This document shows positions 1 through 9,470 of a stretch of 64,000 nt of DNA, piece after piece (within the stretch, counting starts at the first letter, position 1; each line of letters opens with the position of its first letter). The notes under the pieces were generated by a model. That model was not told the DNA's origin and ran no database searches. It saw only the letters and a list, made by a program, of their open reading frames with translations. Made by a program: the position numbers and the translations under genes. The DNA comes from Pseudomonas sp. RIT409 (GTDB taxonomy: Bacteria > Pseudomonadota > Gammaproteobacteria > Pseudomonadales > Pseudomonadaceae), in the NCBI RefSeq assembly GCF_003052515.2, contig NZ_QARE02000001.1, positions 1 through 64,000 of the forward strand. The letters run 5' to 3'.

Positions 1-935
1 TAGGCTTCCAGGGACTTGGGCAAATCCATGTGTGCGACGAACCGCACATTGGGCTTATCGATGCCCATGCCAAAGGCGATGGTCGCCACCATGATCAGCC
101 CCTCTTCATTGAGGAAACGACGCTGGTTGTCGGCGCGGACATCGATGGGCAAGCCGGCGTGATACGGCAGGGCTGGATAGCCGTTATCGCTGAGAAAAGC
201 GGCAGTCTCCTCGACCTTCTTGCGCGACAGGCAGTAGACAATCCCCGCATCGCTGCGCCGCTCGGAAAGAAACGCCAGCAACTGTTTGCGCGGCTGTTCC
301 TTGGGCACGATGCGGTAAAAGATGTTGGGCCGGTCGAAGCTCGACAGGAAACGCTCGGCATTCTGCAGGTGCAGCCGGGTGACGATTTCTTCCCGGGTGC
401 GTTTGTCGGCAGTGGCGGTCAGCGCAATGCGGGGCACGTTGGGGAACAGCTCGGCGAGTTGCCCCAGTTGCAGGTATTCCGGACGAAAGTCGTGCCCCCA
501 CTGCGACACGCAATGCGCCTCGTCGATGGCGAACAGAGCGATGTTGAGACTCTGCAAGAACGCCAGCATGCGCGGCTGGACCAGACGCTCCGGCGCCAGG
601 TAGAGCATTTTCAGCTCGCCCCGACGAAGCCGATGGGCCAGCTCCCGCTGCTGGTCGGGGCTGAGCGTGGAGTTCAACGCCGCCGCGGGCACTCCCAGCT
701 CGTCGAGGGTGGCGACCTGGTCATCCATCAGCGCGATCAGTGGCGAAACGACGACCGCGAGCCCGTCGCGCAGTAAGCCAGGCACCTGAAAACAGAGCGA
801 TTTACCGCCCCCGGTCGGCATCAGCACCAATGCATCACCGCCACTGGCCACGCGCTCGATAATGGCACCCTGGCGACCACGAAAACTGTCATAGCCGAAG
901 ATGTCTTTAAGTACGCGTTGAGCCTGGTCGAGCAT
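1..935 (-). CDS. recQ: ATP-dependent DNA helicase RecQ (3' end outside window)
   Basis: RecQ is a 3'-5' superfamily 2 DNA helicase that acts in RecF-pathway recombination and fork repair. The first 311 codons are visible from the ATG at 935; the rest lies beyond the window edge. The reading shows a Walker A motif ([12 protein letters not shown], about residue 38), the DEAH box followed by Cys (DEAHC, about residue 138), the SAT-like motif III ([10 protein letters not shown]) and the start of the second RecA-like domain ([10 protein letters not shown], then [14 protein letters not shown]). These are helicase motifs I to V in the usual order. The RQC zinc and HRDC domains would lie outside. It is transcribed divergently from the YecA-family gene at 1147. 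Family assignment is very secure; completeness cannot be judged. Confidence 0.95.
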   Translation of the reverse strand, partial: MLDQAQRVLKDIFGYDSFRGRQGAIIERVASGGDALVLMPTGGGKSLCFQVPGLLRDGLAVVVSPLIALMDDQVATLDELGVPAAALNSTLSPDQQRELAHRLRRGELKMLYLAPERLVQPRMLAFLQSLNIALFAIDEAHCVSQWGHDFRPEYLQLGQLAELFPNVPRIALTATADKRTREEIVTRLHLQNAERFLSSFDRPNIFYRIVPKEQPRKQLLAFLSERRSDAGIVYCLSRKKVEETAAFLSDNGYPALPYHAGLPIDVRADNQRRFLNEEGLIMVATIAFGMGIDKPNVRFVAHMDLPKSLEA

Positions 936-1146
936 AGATACCCCGGATGGTGCCACTAAAGCGGGCGTGCAATCGCCGGCGCCATTGCAAAGCGCGGCAG
1001 TATACCGGAGCGCCCGGGCAGATAGGACAGCCGTGACACCGGCGGTCGAAATTTGCAGGAATCCAGCTGACATCGGCCTCTGCGCTGGCATCTGCGGCCC
1101 CCAGCGCCTAGAATTCAGCATCGTTTCTTTCCAAGGTAGTCTTTCA

Positions 1147-1734
1147 ATGTCCTTCGCTGAGCAATTACACCGCCTGCAAGCCTTCCTCGACGCCGATGAG
1201 CTGCATGACGAAGCGCTGGACTACGTCGCCGCCCACGGCTATCTGACTGCGCTGTCGATCTGTGCGGAAACCGTGCCCGATCGCGAGTGGATCGACGCGC
1301 TGTTCGCCGAACCGCCGCACTACGCCGATCAGGCCCAGCGTGAGGAAATCGAATCGACACTGATCCAGCTCAAGGCCCACATCGCCCGTCAACTGGCATC
1401 GGATGAAGAATTCGAGTTGCCTTGCGACCTGGATCTCGGCGATGAGCCGGACGACTCCGACCTGCGTGGCTGGTGCATCGGTTTCATGGAAGGTGTGTTC
1501 CTGCGTGAAGCGGCCTGGTTCGAGAACGACGAGGAAGAAGTCAGCGAGATGTTGTTGCCGATTATGGTCGGGTCCGGGCTGTTCGACGAACAGGCTGAGT
1601 TCGCCGATATCGCCGCCGACGCCAACCTGATGGATGACATGATCGTGCAGATTCCCGAAGCGCTGTCCGCGCTGTTCTTGCTGCTGCACGCGCCGGATGA
1701 AAAACCGGCCATTCTCAAACCCCGCCACCACTGA
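1147..1734 (+). CDS. YecA/UPF0149 family protein
   Basis: This 195-residue acidic protein matches the YecA (UPF0149) family in length and in the conserved core [10 protein letters not shown] near the middle. It has no C-terminal SEC-C zinc motif. The molecular role of this family is not established. The reading frame stays open upstream to 967, but the ATG at 1147 has an AAGG ribosome-binding site ten bases before it and starts the family-type N terminus [15 protein letters not shown], so I take it as the start. The protein has no signal peptide or membrane segment. The DUF454 gene follows 10 bases downstream on the same strand. Confidence 0.85.
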   Translation: MSFAEQLHRLQAFLDADELHDEALDYVAAHGYLTALSICAETVPDREWIDALFAEPPHYADQAQREEIESTLIQLKAHIARQLASDEEFELPCDLDLGDEPDDSDLRGWCIGFMEGVFLREAAWFENDEEEVSEMLLPIMVGSGLFDEQAEFADIAADANLMDDMIVQIPEALSALFLLLHAPDEKPAILKPRHH

Positions 1735-1744
1735 GTCAGCGCCT

Positions 1745-2158
1745 ATGGCGCACAGCGGTCCCCATGACGCCACTCCCCGTACGAGCCGGTCCCGGCCCGT
1801 ACGGTTTCTTCTGCTGGGGATCGGTTGGCTGAGCATTGCGTTGGGGGTGATCGGTATTTTTCTCCCGGTGCTGCCCACCACGCCTTTCCTGCTGCTCGCC
1901 GCCGCCTGTTTTGCCCGCAGCTCTCCGCGTTTTTACCAGTGGTTGGTCAACCATCCTCGTTTGGGGCCATGGATTCGGGGTTATCTGAGCGGCAATGGGA
2001 TGCCGCTCAAGGCCAAGGTCTATGCCATTGGGTTGATGTGGGTCAGTATCGGCGTGTCTTGCTGGCTGGTGCCGTCGATCTGGGCGCGGGTGTTCATGCT
2101 GGCGTCGGCGGTCGGGGTGACGGTTTTCATCCTGCGGCAGAAGACGTTGCGTTCTTGA
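1745..2158 (+). CDS. YbaN/DUF454 family inner-membrane protein
   Basis: This is a small integral membrane protein of 137 residues. The sequence shows a hydrophobic helix with the family signature GxFLPVLPTTPFLLLAAACF (residues about 30-55), the SSPRFYQWL segment, and two further hydrophobic helices near the C terminus. That is the usual length and layout of YbaN/DUF454. I chose the ATG at 1745 because it lies 10 bases after the YecA-family stop; the longer open frame from 1697 would overlap that gene. Function is unknown in the family. It is likely co-transcribed with the preceding gene. Confidence 0.85.
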   Translation: MAHSGPHDATPRTSRSRPVRFLLLGIGWLSIALGVIGIFLPVLPTTPFLLLAAACFARSSPRFYQWLVNHPRLGPWIRGYLSGNGMPLKAKVYAIGLMWVSIGVSCWLVPSIWARVFMLASAVGVTVFILRQKTLRS

Positions 2159-2542
2159 GTTCACCTTTGCGCTAGCGATTTTCACGCCTTCTCCCACTTG
2201 GCCGAATGTGATTTGCGCGCAAGCTGGAGGACGGTGTACGCGGTTTCGCCGGTCTGTACATCTTCAAAATGAATGATGGCTTCGGCATCTTCTAAAAACG
2301 GGTTTAAAGGTCGTTTCCCCGCAATCGAGTGAAATGATTGCGTAAAGCATTAACACCCAGGGAAATGTGCAGACAGCCCCTTAACCCTGCCATGGGCATC
2401 GATCCCCCCTCTCAGAACCTGCCAACCAGACAAGGTCCACGCCCGAAGCTGATCAGCCTGCACCCAAGTTGCTTTCGGCGGCGTCTGGGCTCACATCACG
2501 AGAAAGGGTGCGGTGTTCAAGGCACACCGCCGGCCCTTGTGA
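2159..2542. other. Intergenic region with a possible gene remnant
   Basis: These 384 bases separate the DUF454 gene from the end of the adhesin gene. On the minus strand 2182-2349 holds a 55-codon open stretch ending in a stop. It reads like genuine coding sequence (for example LEDAEAIIHFEDVQTGETAY) but has an in-frame stop immediately upstream and no ATG, GTG or TTG start, so it may be the 3' remnant of a lost gene. I do not recognise the family. The right end carries the hairpin annotated separately; nothing else was seen. Confidence 0.3.
2504..2538 (-). terminator. Hairpin terminator of the adhesin gene
   Basis: An inverted repeat lies four bases beyond the adhesin stop codon. GCGGTGT and ACACCGC form the inner stem with a 7-base loop, and AAGGG/CCCTT extends it. 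On the minus strand the stem is followed by TTTCTC, a weak T tract. It could terminate the adhesin transcript. Confidence 0.5.
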
Positions 2543-5500
2543 TCAAACCGTGTCCACCTTCAACGAATGGTCCCCCAGCATGCCGTTGATGATCGACGCA
2601 GTGTCGTGCCCAGCCGCGACCATCCCGCCTGCACCCGGCGATACGCCGTACTGTTGCGCCAGGTTCACCCCCGCCAGGTCGATGGTTTGCGTTGTCGCAC
2701 CGCCGGCAACACTGCTGACATCAATGGTCGAGACCAACGATGCACCGTTACCGCTGACGCTGAAGTGCAGGAAGTTTTCCAGCGAGTTGGCGTCGCCATG
2801 CTCCCCTTGCAACAACTGCGACAAATCCAGCTTGTCGATACCGAAGTGGAAGTCGGTGATGGTGTCGTGCCCGGTGTTGCCGGCCTGATAAAGGAAGGTG
2901 TCGTGTCCGGGACCACCGGTCAGCACATTGTTGCCTGGCCCGCCGATCAGGATGTCGTCCCCTGCCCCACCGTTCAGCACGTCGTTGCCCATGCCACCGT
3001 TCAGGAGGTTGGCGCCCTGGTCGCCCGTCAGGTGATCGTCGTAGTTCGAACCGATCAGGTTCTGAATATTGACCAGCGTATCGGTGCCGGCTCCACCCGT
3101 GTGCTGAGGTCCGACCTCGGCAGTACTCACGGTCACACCCGCCGTCGCCAAGGAATAATTGGCGGTGTTGTGGCCTGCTCCACCGTCGAGCAGATCGTTG
3201 CCCGACCCGCTGAACAACATGTCGTCACCGTTATCACCGAACAGCTCGTTGGTCCCGGGCCCGGCCACCAGCACATCGTTGCCGTCGCCACCGTGCAAGT
3301 GACTGTCCGCCGCACCGACCAACACGTCATCGCCGGTCGTCCCCAGCACGGTGTGGCCATCCTGATGAGCGATGGTCAGCGCCGCCGTGCTGCTGCCGCC
3401 GTGAGGATCGGTGACCGTGTAAGTGCTATGGACATCGGGAGTGGTATTGACGGCGGCGTAGTCGATGGTGAGGTTCAGGGTGTAATGCTCCTTGACCCCC
3501 GGATCGGCCTGGTTGACCACGATCAGCCTGTACACCCCCTCTTCGGTCGCGGTGAAGGTGCCGCCGTCGGCGATGCCATGGTAGGCACCGTCATCGAACG
3601 TCCACGCCATGCCCACCACGTCATTGGTCAGGTTGTGATCGACGGTCACGGTTTCGCCGGCTCTGAGGTGCACGCTGTAGAGGTCTTGCGCGTTGGAGGG
3701 CGCGCCATTGACTGCCCCCAGATAGCCGCTGATCACCAGCATCGCCGTGGTGGCGGTGTTGTTGAAGAAGTCACTGCGGTCAAGGTTTTTCAGCTGATTG
3801 CTGTGCTTGTCCTGCGTCCCGGCAAAGCCGATGGTTTTAACCGCGCTGGCGGTGAAATCCGCGCCTTTGGCGGTCCAGCCGGTAGTGAAGACGCTTGGCG
3901 AGGCGGTGAGTGTGCCACCATTGCCAGCCATGTCGTTGGCCGCCAGTGCGGCGCCGGGGATCACGATGCTCGACCCGCTCTGATTGGTGATGACATGGTC
4001 GGCCACTGCGACAGGCGCCTCATAGACAGGCGGCGGCACGATCTGCACGTTCAGGTTGGCCGCTGCCAAGTCGCCGTCGTTGTCACTGAGTACATAGTGA
4101 ATGTTTTCAGTGGCTTCATGATTCAACCCGGCCGCAGGCGTATAGCGGTAGTCGCCCGTGTTCATGTTCAACACCAGGGTGCCGTGCTGGCCGATCACCG
4201 TCAGGGTGTGGCTCTGGCTGTCGAAGCTGGCGGTGGCGCCTCCCCCGCTGCTGACTACCGCGCCCTGGTGCTGGTTCGCCTTCGGGTCATAAGTGTAGGT
4301 GGTGCCATCGACGCTGACGGACTTGATGAACCCTTGATCCGCACCAAACGTCCCGCCTTGCAGCAGGCTGCCCTGAATTCCACCCTGGACTGTCCCGCTG
4401 AGCACGACGTGCAATTGTCCCAGGTCCGTGACGATCAGGGCGTTGCTGTCGGTGCCGATGGCGCCGTTGTACGCCACCGGGTTCAGGTACGTGCTGCTGA
4501 CCTCGGTGCCCACGCCAATGGCGAAAGCGTTGATGTGGTGGGTTTCGAGGAAGGTGGTCCAGGCCTGTTCTTCACCGGTATCGATACCGTCGCCGCGAGC
4601 CGGATTGGGCACATGGCTCGGGTCGGCATGTTGGGTGGACAACGTCGGGTTACCGTCCGAGAAGAAATAAGCGAGGTTCTGCGCCCCTGCAATGGCGCCT
4701 TTCTCGACGAACGCTTGCTGCGCAGCGGCCAGAGCGGCGTCGTAGTTCGTCCCATTGCCGGCCTGCAGCGCGATGACCATCGCTTTAGCGGTGGCGACAT
4801 CGACCCACTCATTGCTGCCGATGTGGGCCTGACTGTTGAATGTCACCAGTTGCACGCGCACGTCGCCCAAGGCTTCGTATTGGTTCAGCAGGCCGATGAT
4901 GGCCTGCTTTTCCAGGGCCAGCCGGGAAAGGCCATTGACCCCCGAGGGCTGGTTCATGCTCGCCGAGTTGTCGACGATGAGCATGAGGTTGGTGTTGATG
5001 CCCTCACTGGTCACGGTTTTTTCGATGCAGGCAGCCTTCGGCTGGTCGTCGACGATATTGACCACGATCTGCGCCGTGGACGCGTGTCCCAGCGAGTCAG
5101 TCACCGTGTAGGTGAAGGTGTCGTGGGTGACGTTCGGCCCGTCGTTGGCCGATGGCGTGGTTTTGGGTGCCGACGTCAGGGTGTAGGTGTAGCTGCCGTC
5201 GGCATTCAGGTGCAGCACGCCGTACTGGCCTTGCGCGGTGCCATTGCTGCCGCCATCAAGGCTGAAAGTCAGCGCGCCGTAGCCGCCATGAGCCGAATCG
5301 GCGAGGGTTCCGCTACCGGTTTCCGCGGTGGAGGACGGGTGGCTGCCCGTGACGGTACCAGGCGCCAGATCCTTGCCGTCCTGATGAGTGTCGAGGGCGC
5401 TCTCCTTGACAGTGACATCGTGGTCATTGCATGCCACGGGTGGACAAGGAGGCGCCACGTTGACCGTCACCGTGGTGGTGCTGGTGTCGCCATCGGCATC

Positions 5501-8500
5501 GCGGATGGTGTAGGTGAAGACGTCCTGCTCCCCGTTCGGGCCAACCAGCGCCGGGTTGCTGTGATACGTCGCATTGCCCTGGCTGTCGACGATCAACGTG
5601 CCGTACAAGCCGGTGATCACAGTATTCAGCCCGCTGGTGACCGGCGTCGATGTATCGCCCCCGGCGCGCACCCCTACGATCAAACCACTGGGGCCAGCAC
5701 CGTCCGCCCCCGGAGAATCGTTGAGCAGCAGGTTGCCGCTCACCTCTCCGCCCGCGGCGACGTTGCCGATGTCGCAATGGGCGTGCGGTGTGTCATCGAG
5801 GATCTTGACCACCACGGTGCCATCCGCCACGTCGCCATCGCTGTCCACGGCATGCACGGAAATCGGATCGTTGACCGAGGTGCCGTCACCCTGGTTGTGC
5901 GTCTGTGCGCCGTTGAGCGTGTAGGTATAGCTGACCTCGCCGGTTGCAGGGTTGTAACCGGTGATCGTCAGCGTATTGCCTGACGGGAGCGTGGTGGATT
6001 GAGGCGACGTGATCGGGACGCCGTTTTCGATCACGTTGATGCCACCCACCGTCAGGGTCTGCAATCCATCCGGCGCGCCGATCGTCAGGGTTCCCGTCTG
6101 GGTCAGCGCGTCAGGGTTCGGGTGCGAGCCGCCCGGCAGGTTGCCCTCATCGACGGTGCAGTCGCCACCGCCGATGGTCACCCCATCGTTGTGATACACG
6201 TTGACGGTGATCGTGGTGGTGCTGGTGTCGCCATCGGCGTCGCGGATGGTGTAGGTGAACACGTCCTGCGCATCGCCGGTGCCGCCTGAATTGGGGTTGG
6301 CGACGTACGACGCGTTGCCGTTGGCGTCGACGATCAGGGAACCGTAGAGGCCCTGGATCACCGTGCCCACGCCTGTGGTCACCGGCGTCGAGGTGTCACC
6401 GCCAGCGCGCACGCCGACGATCAGCCCACCCGCATCAGGGCCATCCGCGCCGGCCTGATCGTTGGCCAGAATGTTGCCGCTGGTCTCGCCCCCCTCTTTC
6501 ACGTGGCCGATGTCGGCATTGGCGTGCGGCACGTCATCGGTGACGTGCACGGTGATGTTGCCATCCGCCACATCGCCGTCCGTATCGACGGCATGCACCG
6601 GAATCTGCTCATCGTTGACGGTGCCGTCGCCCTGATTGTGGGTTTCCGCGCCATTGAGGGTGTAGCTGTAGCTCACTTCGCCAGTCGCCGGGTTGTAGCT
6701 GATGACCGTGAACGTGCTGCCGGATGGCAACGTGACCGACTGCGGCGACGTGATCGCCACGCCGTTTTCGATCACGTTGATGCCGCCGATGGTCAGGGTT
6801 TGCAGGCCATCGGGGGCGTTGATCCTGACGGTGCCGGTCTGGGTCAGGGCTGACGCGTCCGGGTCGCTGCCGTATGGAAGGTGCGCCTCACTGACGGTGC
6901 AGTCGCCCCCACCAATGGTCACCCCATCGTTGTGATACACGTTGACGGTGACCGTGGTGGTGCTGGTGTCGCCATCGGCGTCGCGGATGGTGTAGGTGAA
7001 CACGTCTTGCGCATCGCCGGTGCCGCCTGAATTGGGGTTGGCGACGTACGACGCGTTGCCGTTGGCGTCGACGATCAGGGAACCATAGAGGCCCTGGATC
7101 ACCGTGCCCACGCCTGTGGTCACCGGCGTCGAGGTGTCACCGCCAGCGCGCACGCCGACGATCAGCCCACCCGCACCCGGGCCATCCGCGCCGGCCTGAT
7201 CGTTGGCCAGAATGTTGCCGCTGGTCTCACCCCCCTCTTTCACGTGGCCGATATCGGCGTTGGCCTGCGGCACGTCATCGGTGACGTGCACGGTGATGTT
7301 GCCATCCGCCACATCGCCGTCCGTATCGACGGCATGCACCGGAATCTGCTCATCGTTGACCGCGCCGTCGCCCTGATTGTGGGTTTCCGCGCCATTGAGG
7401 GTGTAGCTGTAGCTCACTTCGCCGGTCGCCGGGTTAAAGCTGATGACCGTGAACGTGCTGCCGGATGGCAAGGTGACCGACTGCGGCGACGTGATCGCCA
7501 CGCCGTTTTCGATCACGTTGATGCCGCCGATGGTCAGGGTTTGCAGGCCGTCGGGGGCGTTGATCTTGACGGTGCCAGTCTGGGTCAGGGCAGACGCGTC
7601 CGGGTCGCTGCCGTATGGAAGGTGCGCCTCACTGACGGTGCAGTCGCCCCCACCAATGGTCACCCCATCGTTGTGATACACGTTGACGGTGATCGTGGTG
7701 GTGCTGGTGTCGCCATCGGCGTCGCGGATGGTGTAGGTGAACACGTCCTGCGCATCGCCGGTGCCGCCTGAATTGGGGTTGGCGACGTACGACGCGTTGC
7801 CGTTGGCGTCGACGATCAGGGAACCGTAGAGGCCCTGGATCACCGTGCCCACGCCTGTGGTCACCGGCGTCGAGGTGTCACCGCCAGCGCGCACGCCGAC
7901 GATCAGCCCACCCGCATCAGGGCCATCCGCGCCGGCCTGATCGTTGGCCAGAATGTTGCCGCTGGTCTCGCCCCCCTCTTTCACGTGGCCGATGTCGGCA
8001 TTGGCCTGCGGCACGTCATCGGTGACATGCACGGTGATGTTGCCATCCGCCACATCGCCGTCCGTATCGACGGCATGCACCGGAATCTGCTCATCGTTGA
8101 CCGTGCCGTCGCCCTGATTGTGGGTTTCCGCGCCATTGAGGGTGTAGCTGTAGCTCACTTCGCCAGTCGCCGGGTTAAAGCTGATGACCGTGAACGTGCT
8201 GCCGGATGGCAACGTGACCGACTGCGGCGACGTGATCGCCACGCCGTTTTCGATCACGTTGATGCCGCCGATGGTCAGGGTTTGCAGGCCATCGGGGGCG
8301 TTGATCCTGACGGTGCCGGTCTGGGTCAGGGCTGACGCGTCCGGATTGCTGCCGTTGACCAGGTTTGCCTCACTCAGCGTCACCTGGCTGGCGCTCAACG
8401 TGACGCCGTGATCGACCGAAACAGGCGGTGGCTCATTGGGTGGCGTGACGACGGGCGGCCCGTCGGGAGGCGTGACCACAGGAGGCTGGTCGGGAGGCAC

Positions 8501-9049
8501 GATGACCGGAGGCAGCGAGGCGTCAGGCGAACCTTCCACGAACAGCCCCACCTCTGGCTCGGGAATGATGAAGCTTGGGCTGATCCCGGCGGTGGGGAAG
8601 CCGATCACCGGCGTCACCACCCCAGCGGTTTCCGTCAACAGCACGAAGGAGTGTCCTCCGCCCAATGCCGTGGGCGAGCCACCGGGATTGGCGGTACCCG
8701 CCGCGGGGGCATCGGTGATCTGGCTGGGGTCGGCCCCGGCAGCGATGGCTTGTTGCACCTGCTGCACGTCGGCCAGTTGTTGCTGGCTCGGGGTAACGGC
8801 GTCCGGCGTGTCCACATGGGTGGCGTGGTTGGCCAGGATTTGGGGGGTCAGCGGCATGCTGCTGTCGCGCCCCAGGGTCAACTCCCCGCCCTGGGCCAGG
8901 CGGACGGCGACCGCACCCGTCGGACCGGTTTGCAGTTGCTCACCGGCGTAGAGCCTGTCGCCCTCGATGACCAGTCGTCGGGTGCCGTCGCCCGCTACTG
9001 CGAATACATCGCCTACCACCTGCTTCACCGTACCGATCAATCTGGCCAT
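2543..9049 (-). CDS. LapA/MapA-like RTX adhesin with retention module, repeats and vWA domain
   Basis: This is a 2168-residue surface adhesin of the LapA class, exported by type I secretion and held in the outer membrane until periplasmic protease LapG clips it. Residues 1-110 match the LapA retention module (MARLIGTVKQVVGDVFAV, then IEGDRLYAGEQLQTGP). A PAAG di-alanine motif at 115-118 is the likely LapG site. Three near-identical 247-residue repeats and one diverged repeat span about 215-1203. A VCBS-like unit follows, then a von Willebrand A domain with an intact MIDAS start (DNSAS, D1360). RTX nonapeptides occupy about 1900-2055, with a type I secretion tail at the C terminus. The size suits the 'medium' adhesin MapA better than the much larger LapA. 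I chose the ATG at 9049 because AGGGAG lies five bases upstream; the GTG at 9055 is too close to it. The export genes are divergent at 9471. LapD and LapG genes are not in the window. Confidence 0.92.
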   Translation of the reverse strand: MARLIGTVKQVVGDVFAVAGDGTRRLVIEGDRLYAGEQLQTGPTGAVAVRLAQGGELTLGRDSSMPLTPQILANHATHVDTPDAVTPSQQQLADVQQVQQAIAAGADPSQITDAPAAGTANPGGSPTALGGGHSFVLLTETAGVVTPVIGFPTAGISPSFIIPEPEVGLFVEGSPDASLPPVIVPPDQPPVVTPPDGPPVVTPPNEPPPVSVDHGVTLSASQVTLSEANLVNGSNPDASALTQTGTVRINAPDGLQTLTIGGINVIENGVAITSPQSVTLPSGSTFTVISFNPATGEVSYSYTLNGAETHNQGDGTVNDEQIPVHAVDTDGDVADGNITVHVTDDVPQANADIGHVKEGGETSGNILANDQAGADGPDAGGLIVGVRAGGDTSTPVTTGVGTVIQGLYGSLIVDANGNASYVANPNSGGTGDAQDVFTYTIRDADGDTSTTTITVNVYHNDGVTIGGGDCTVSEAHLPYGSDPDASALTQTGTVKINAPDGLQTLTIGGINVIENGVAITSPQSVTLPSGSTFTVISFNPATGEVSYSYTLNGAETHNQGDGAVNDEQIPVHAVDTDGDVADGNITVHVTDDVPQANADIGHVKEGGETSGNILANDQAGADGPGAGGLIVGVRAGGDTSTPVTTGVGTVIQGLYGSLIVDANGNASYVANPNSGGTGDAQDVFTYTIRDADGDTSTTTVTVNVYHNDGVTIGGGDCTVSEAHLPYGSDPDASALTQTGTVRINAPDGLQTLTIGGINVIENGVAITSPQSVTLPSGSTFTVISYNPATGEVSYSYTLNGAETHNQGDGTVNDEQIPVHAVDTDGDVADGNITVHVTDDVPHANADIGHVKEGGETSGNILANDQAGADGPDAGGLIVGVRAGGDTSTPVTTGVGTVIQGLYGSLIVDANGNASYVANPNSGGTGDAQDVFTYTIRDADGDTSTTTITVNVYHNDGVTIGGGDCTVDEGNLPGGSHPNPDALTQTGTLTIGAPDGLQTLTVGGINVIENGVPITSPQSTTLPSGNTLTITGYNPATGEVSYTYTLNGAQTHNQGDGTSVNDPISVHAVDSDGDVADGTVVVKILDDTPHAHCDIGNVAAGGEVSGNLLLNDSPGADGAGPSGLIVGVRAGGDTSTPVTSGLNTVITGLYGTLIVDSQGNATYHSNPALVGPNGEQDVFTYTIRDADGDTSTTTVTVNVAPPCPPVACNDHDVTVKESALDTHQDGKDLAPGTVTGSHPSSTAETGSGTLADSAHGGYGALTFSLDGGSNGTAQGQYGVLHLNADGSYTYTLTSAPKTTPSANDGPNVTHDTFTYTVTDSLGHASTAQIVVNIVDDQPKAACIEKTVTSEGINTNLMLIVDNSASMNQPSGVNGLSRLALEKQAIIGLLNQYEALGDVRVQLVTFNSQAHIGSNEWVDVATAKAMVIALQAGNGTNYDAALAAAQQAFVEKGAIAGAQNLAYFFSDGNPTLSTQHADPSHVPNPARGDGIDTGEEQAWTTFLETHHINAFAIGVGTEVSSTYLNPVAYNGAIGTDSNALIVTDLGQLHVVLSGTVQGGIQGSLLQGGTFGADQGFIKSVSVDGTTYTYDPKANQHQGAVVSSGGGATASFDSQSHTLTVIGQHGTLVLNMNTGDYRYTPAAGLNHEATENIHYVLSDNDGDLAAANLNVQIVPPPVYEAPVAVADHVITNQSGSSIVIPGAALAANDMAGNGGTLTASPSVFTTGWTAKGADFTASAVKTIGFAGTQDKHSNQLKNLDRSDFFNNTATTAMLVISGYLGAVNGAPSNAQDLYSVHLRAGETVTVDHNLTNDVVGMAWTFDDGAYHGIADGGTFTATEEGVYRLIVVNQADPGVKEHYTLNLTIDYAAVNTTPDVHSTYTVTDPHGGSSTAALTIAHQDGHTVLGTTGDDVLVGAADSHLHGGDGNDVLVAGPGTNELFGDNGDDMLFSGSGNDLLDGGAGHNTANYSLATAGVTVSTAEVGPQHTGGAGTDTLVNIQNLIGSNYDDHLTGDQGANLLNGGMGNDVLNGGAGDDILIGGPGNNVLTGGPGHDTFLYQAGNTGHDTITDFHFGIDKLDLSQLLQGEHGDANSLENFLHFSVSGNGASLVSTIDVSSVAGGATTQTIDLAGVNLAQQYGVSPGAGGMVAAGHDTASIINGMLGDHSLKVDTV
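5441..8404 (-). repeat. Tandem 741-bp repeats in the adhesin gene (three near-identical, one diverged)
   Basis: Four units of 741 bases (247 codons) lie head to tail: 7664-8404, 6923-7663, 6182-6922, and a diverged unit at 5441-6181. Identical sub-sequences recur at exactly 741-base spacing (for example at 6503, 7244 and 7985). The first three differ at only a few positions. Each encodes an Ig-like/VCBS-like module with the cores DALQTGT-like, NEQIPVHAVDTDGDVADG and FTYTIRDADGDTSTTT. Confidence 0.95.
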
Positions 9050-9470
9050 GACCACTCCCTTGCTGCGAATCTCGAATCGAAAAAAGTTACCTATGTAACA
9101 TTTGATGTGATTGTTTTTAACAGAAATGGCGTAGAGCCAGTATCAAACGACAATTTTATGTCGCTGAATTGTTTCGGGTTTTTCGCTCGAAAAACCCTTC
9201 ACTTGCCCATTGTCAATTTTCCGTTAAATCACTCATCACCGCGTATAGGCGTCTGTAATTCATTGAATACAGGCGAATCGTTGAAGTCACATTCGCCTGA
9301 AAAGAGGAAATGACATAAGTTTTTTTTGGAATAAGGGTTATGAAAAAAACGTCTGAGGTTTTTCAAAAGTTGTTCTTAGCTCAGATGTTACAAACCTGAT
9401 ACGGTTTTTAGCGTCCGTATCGCCGGTTTTTTGGCGAAAGCGCCACGACAATGACCCAGGGAGAAGTTCC
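9050..9470. promoter_or_regulatory. Divergent promoter region between adhesin and its secretion genes
   Basis: This AT-rich 421-base gap must hold promoters for both the adhesin (minus) and the tolC-like gene (plus). Besides the GTTAC palindrome listed separately, the plus-strand leader has an inverted repeat GATACGG (9398-9404) and CCGTATC (9415-9421), directly followed by CGCC and GGCG arms around a T run (9421-9436). These could form hairpins in the leader of the secretion operon. I could not assign -35/-10 boxes with confidence. Confidence 0.45.
9086..9099. promoter_or_regulatory. GTTAC-N4-GTAAC palindrome upstream of the adhesin
   Basis: A perfect inverted repeat, GTTAC-CTAT-GTAAC, sits 37 bases upstream of the adhesin ATG. 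It is a candidate operator. The binding protein is unknown; the same half-sites occur in front of the Crc-type sRNA at 35022 and 35057, with a much longer spacer. Confidence 0.4.

Noticed and set aside
2567..5983. A 1138-codon plus-strand open frame antisense to the adhesin
   Set aside because: It is the shadow of the repetitive GC-rich adhesin gene; no ribosome-binding site or family features.
6182..8404. Regular repeats that might suggest a CRISPR array
   Set aside because: The units are 741 bases, contiguous and coding, with no spacers; no cas genes occur in the window.
9210..9230. A GTCAAT half-site near the adhesin that could be a FleQ box
   Set aside because: The second half-site is missing, so it does not form the FleQ consensus palindrome.
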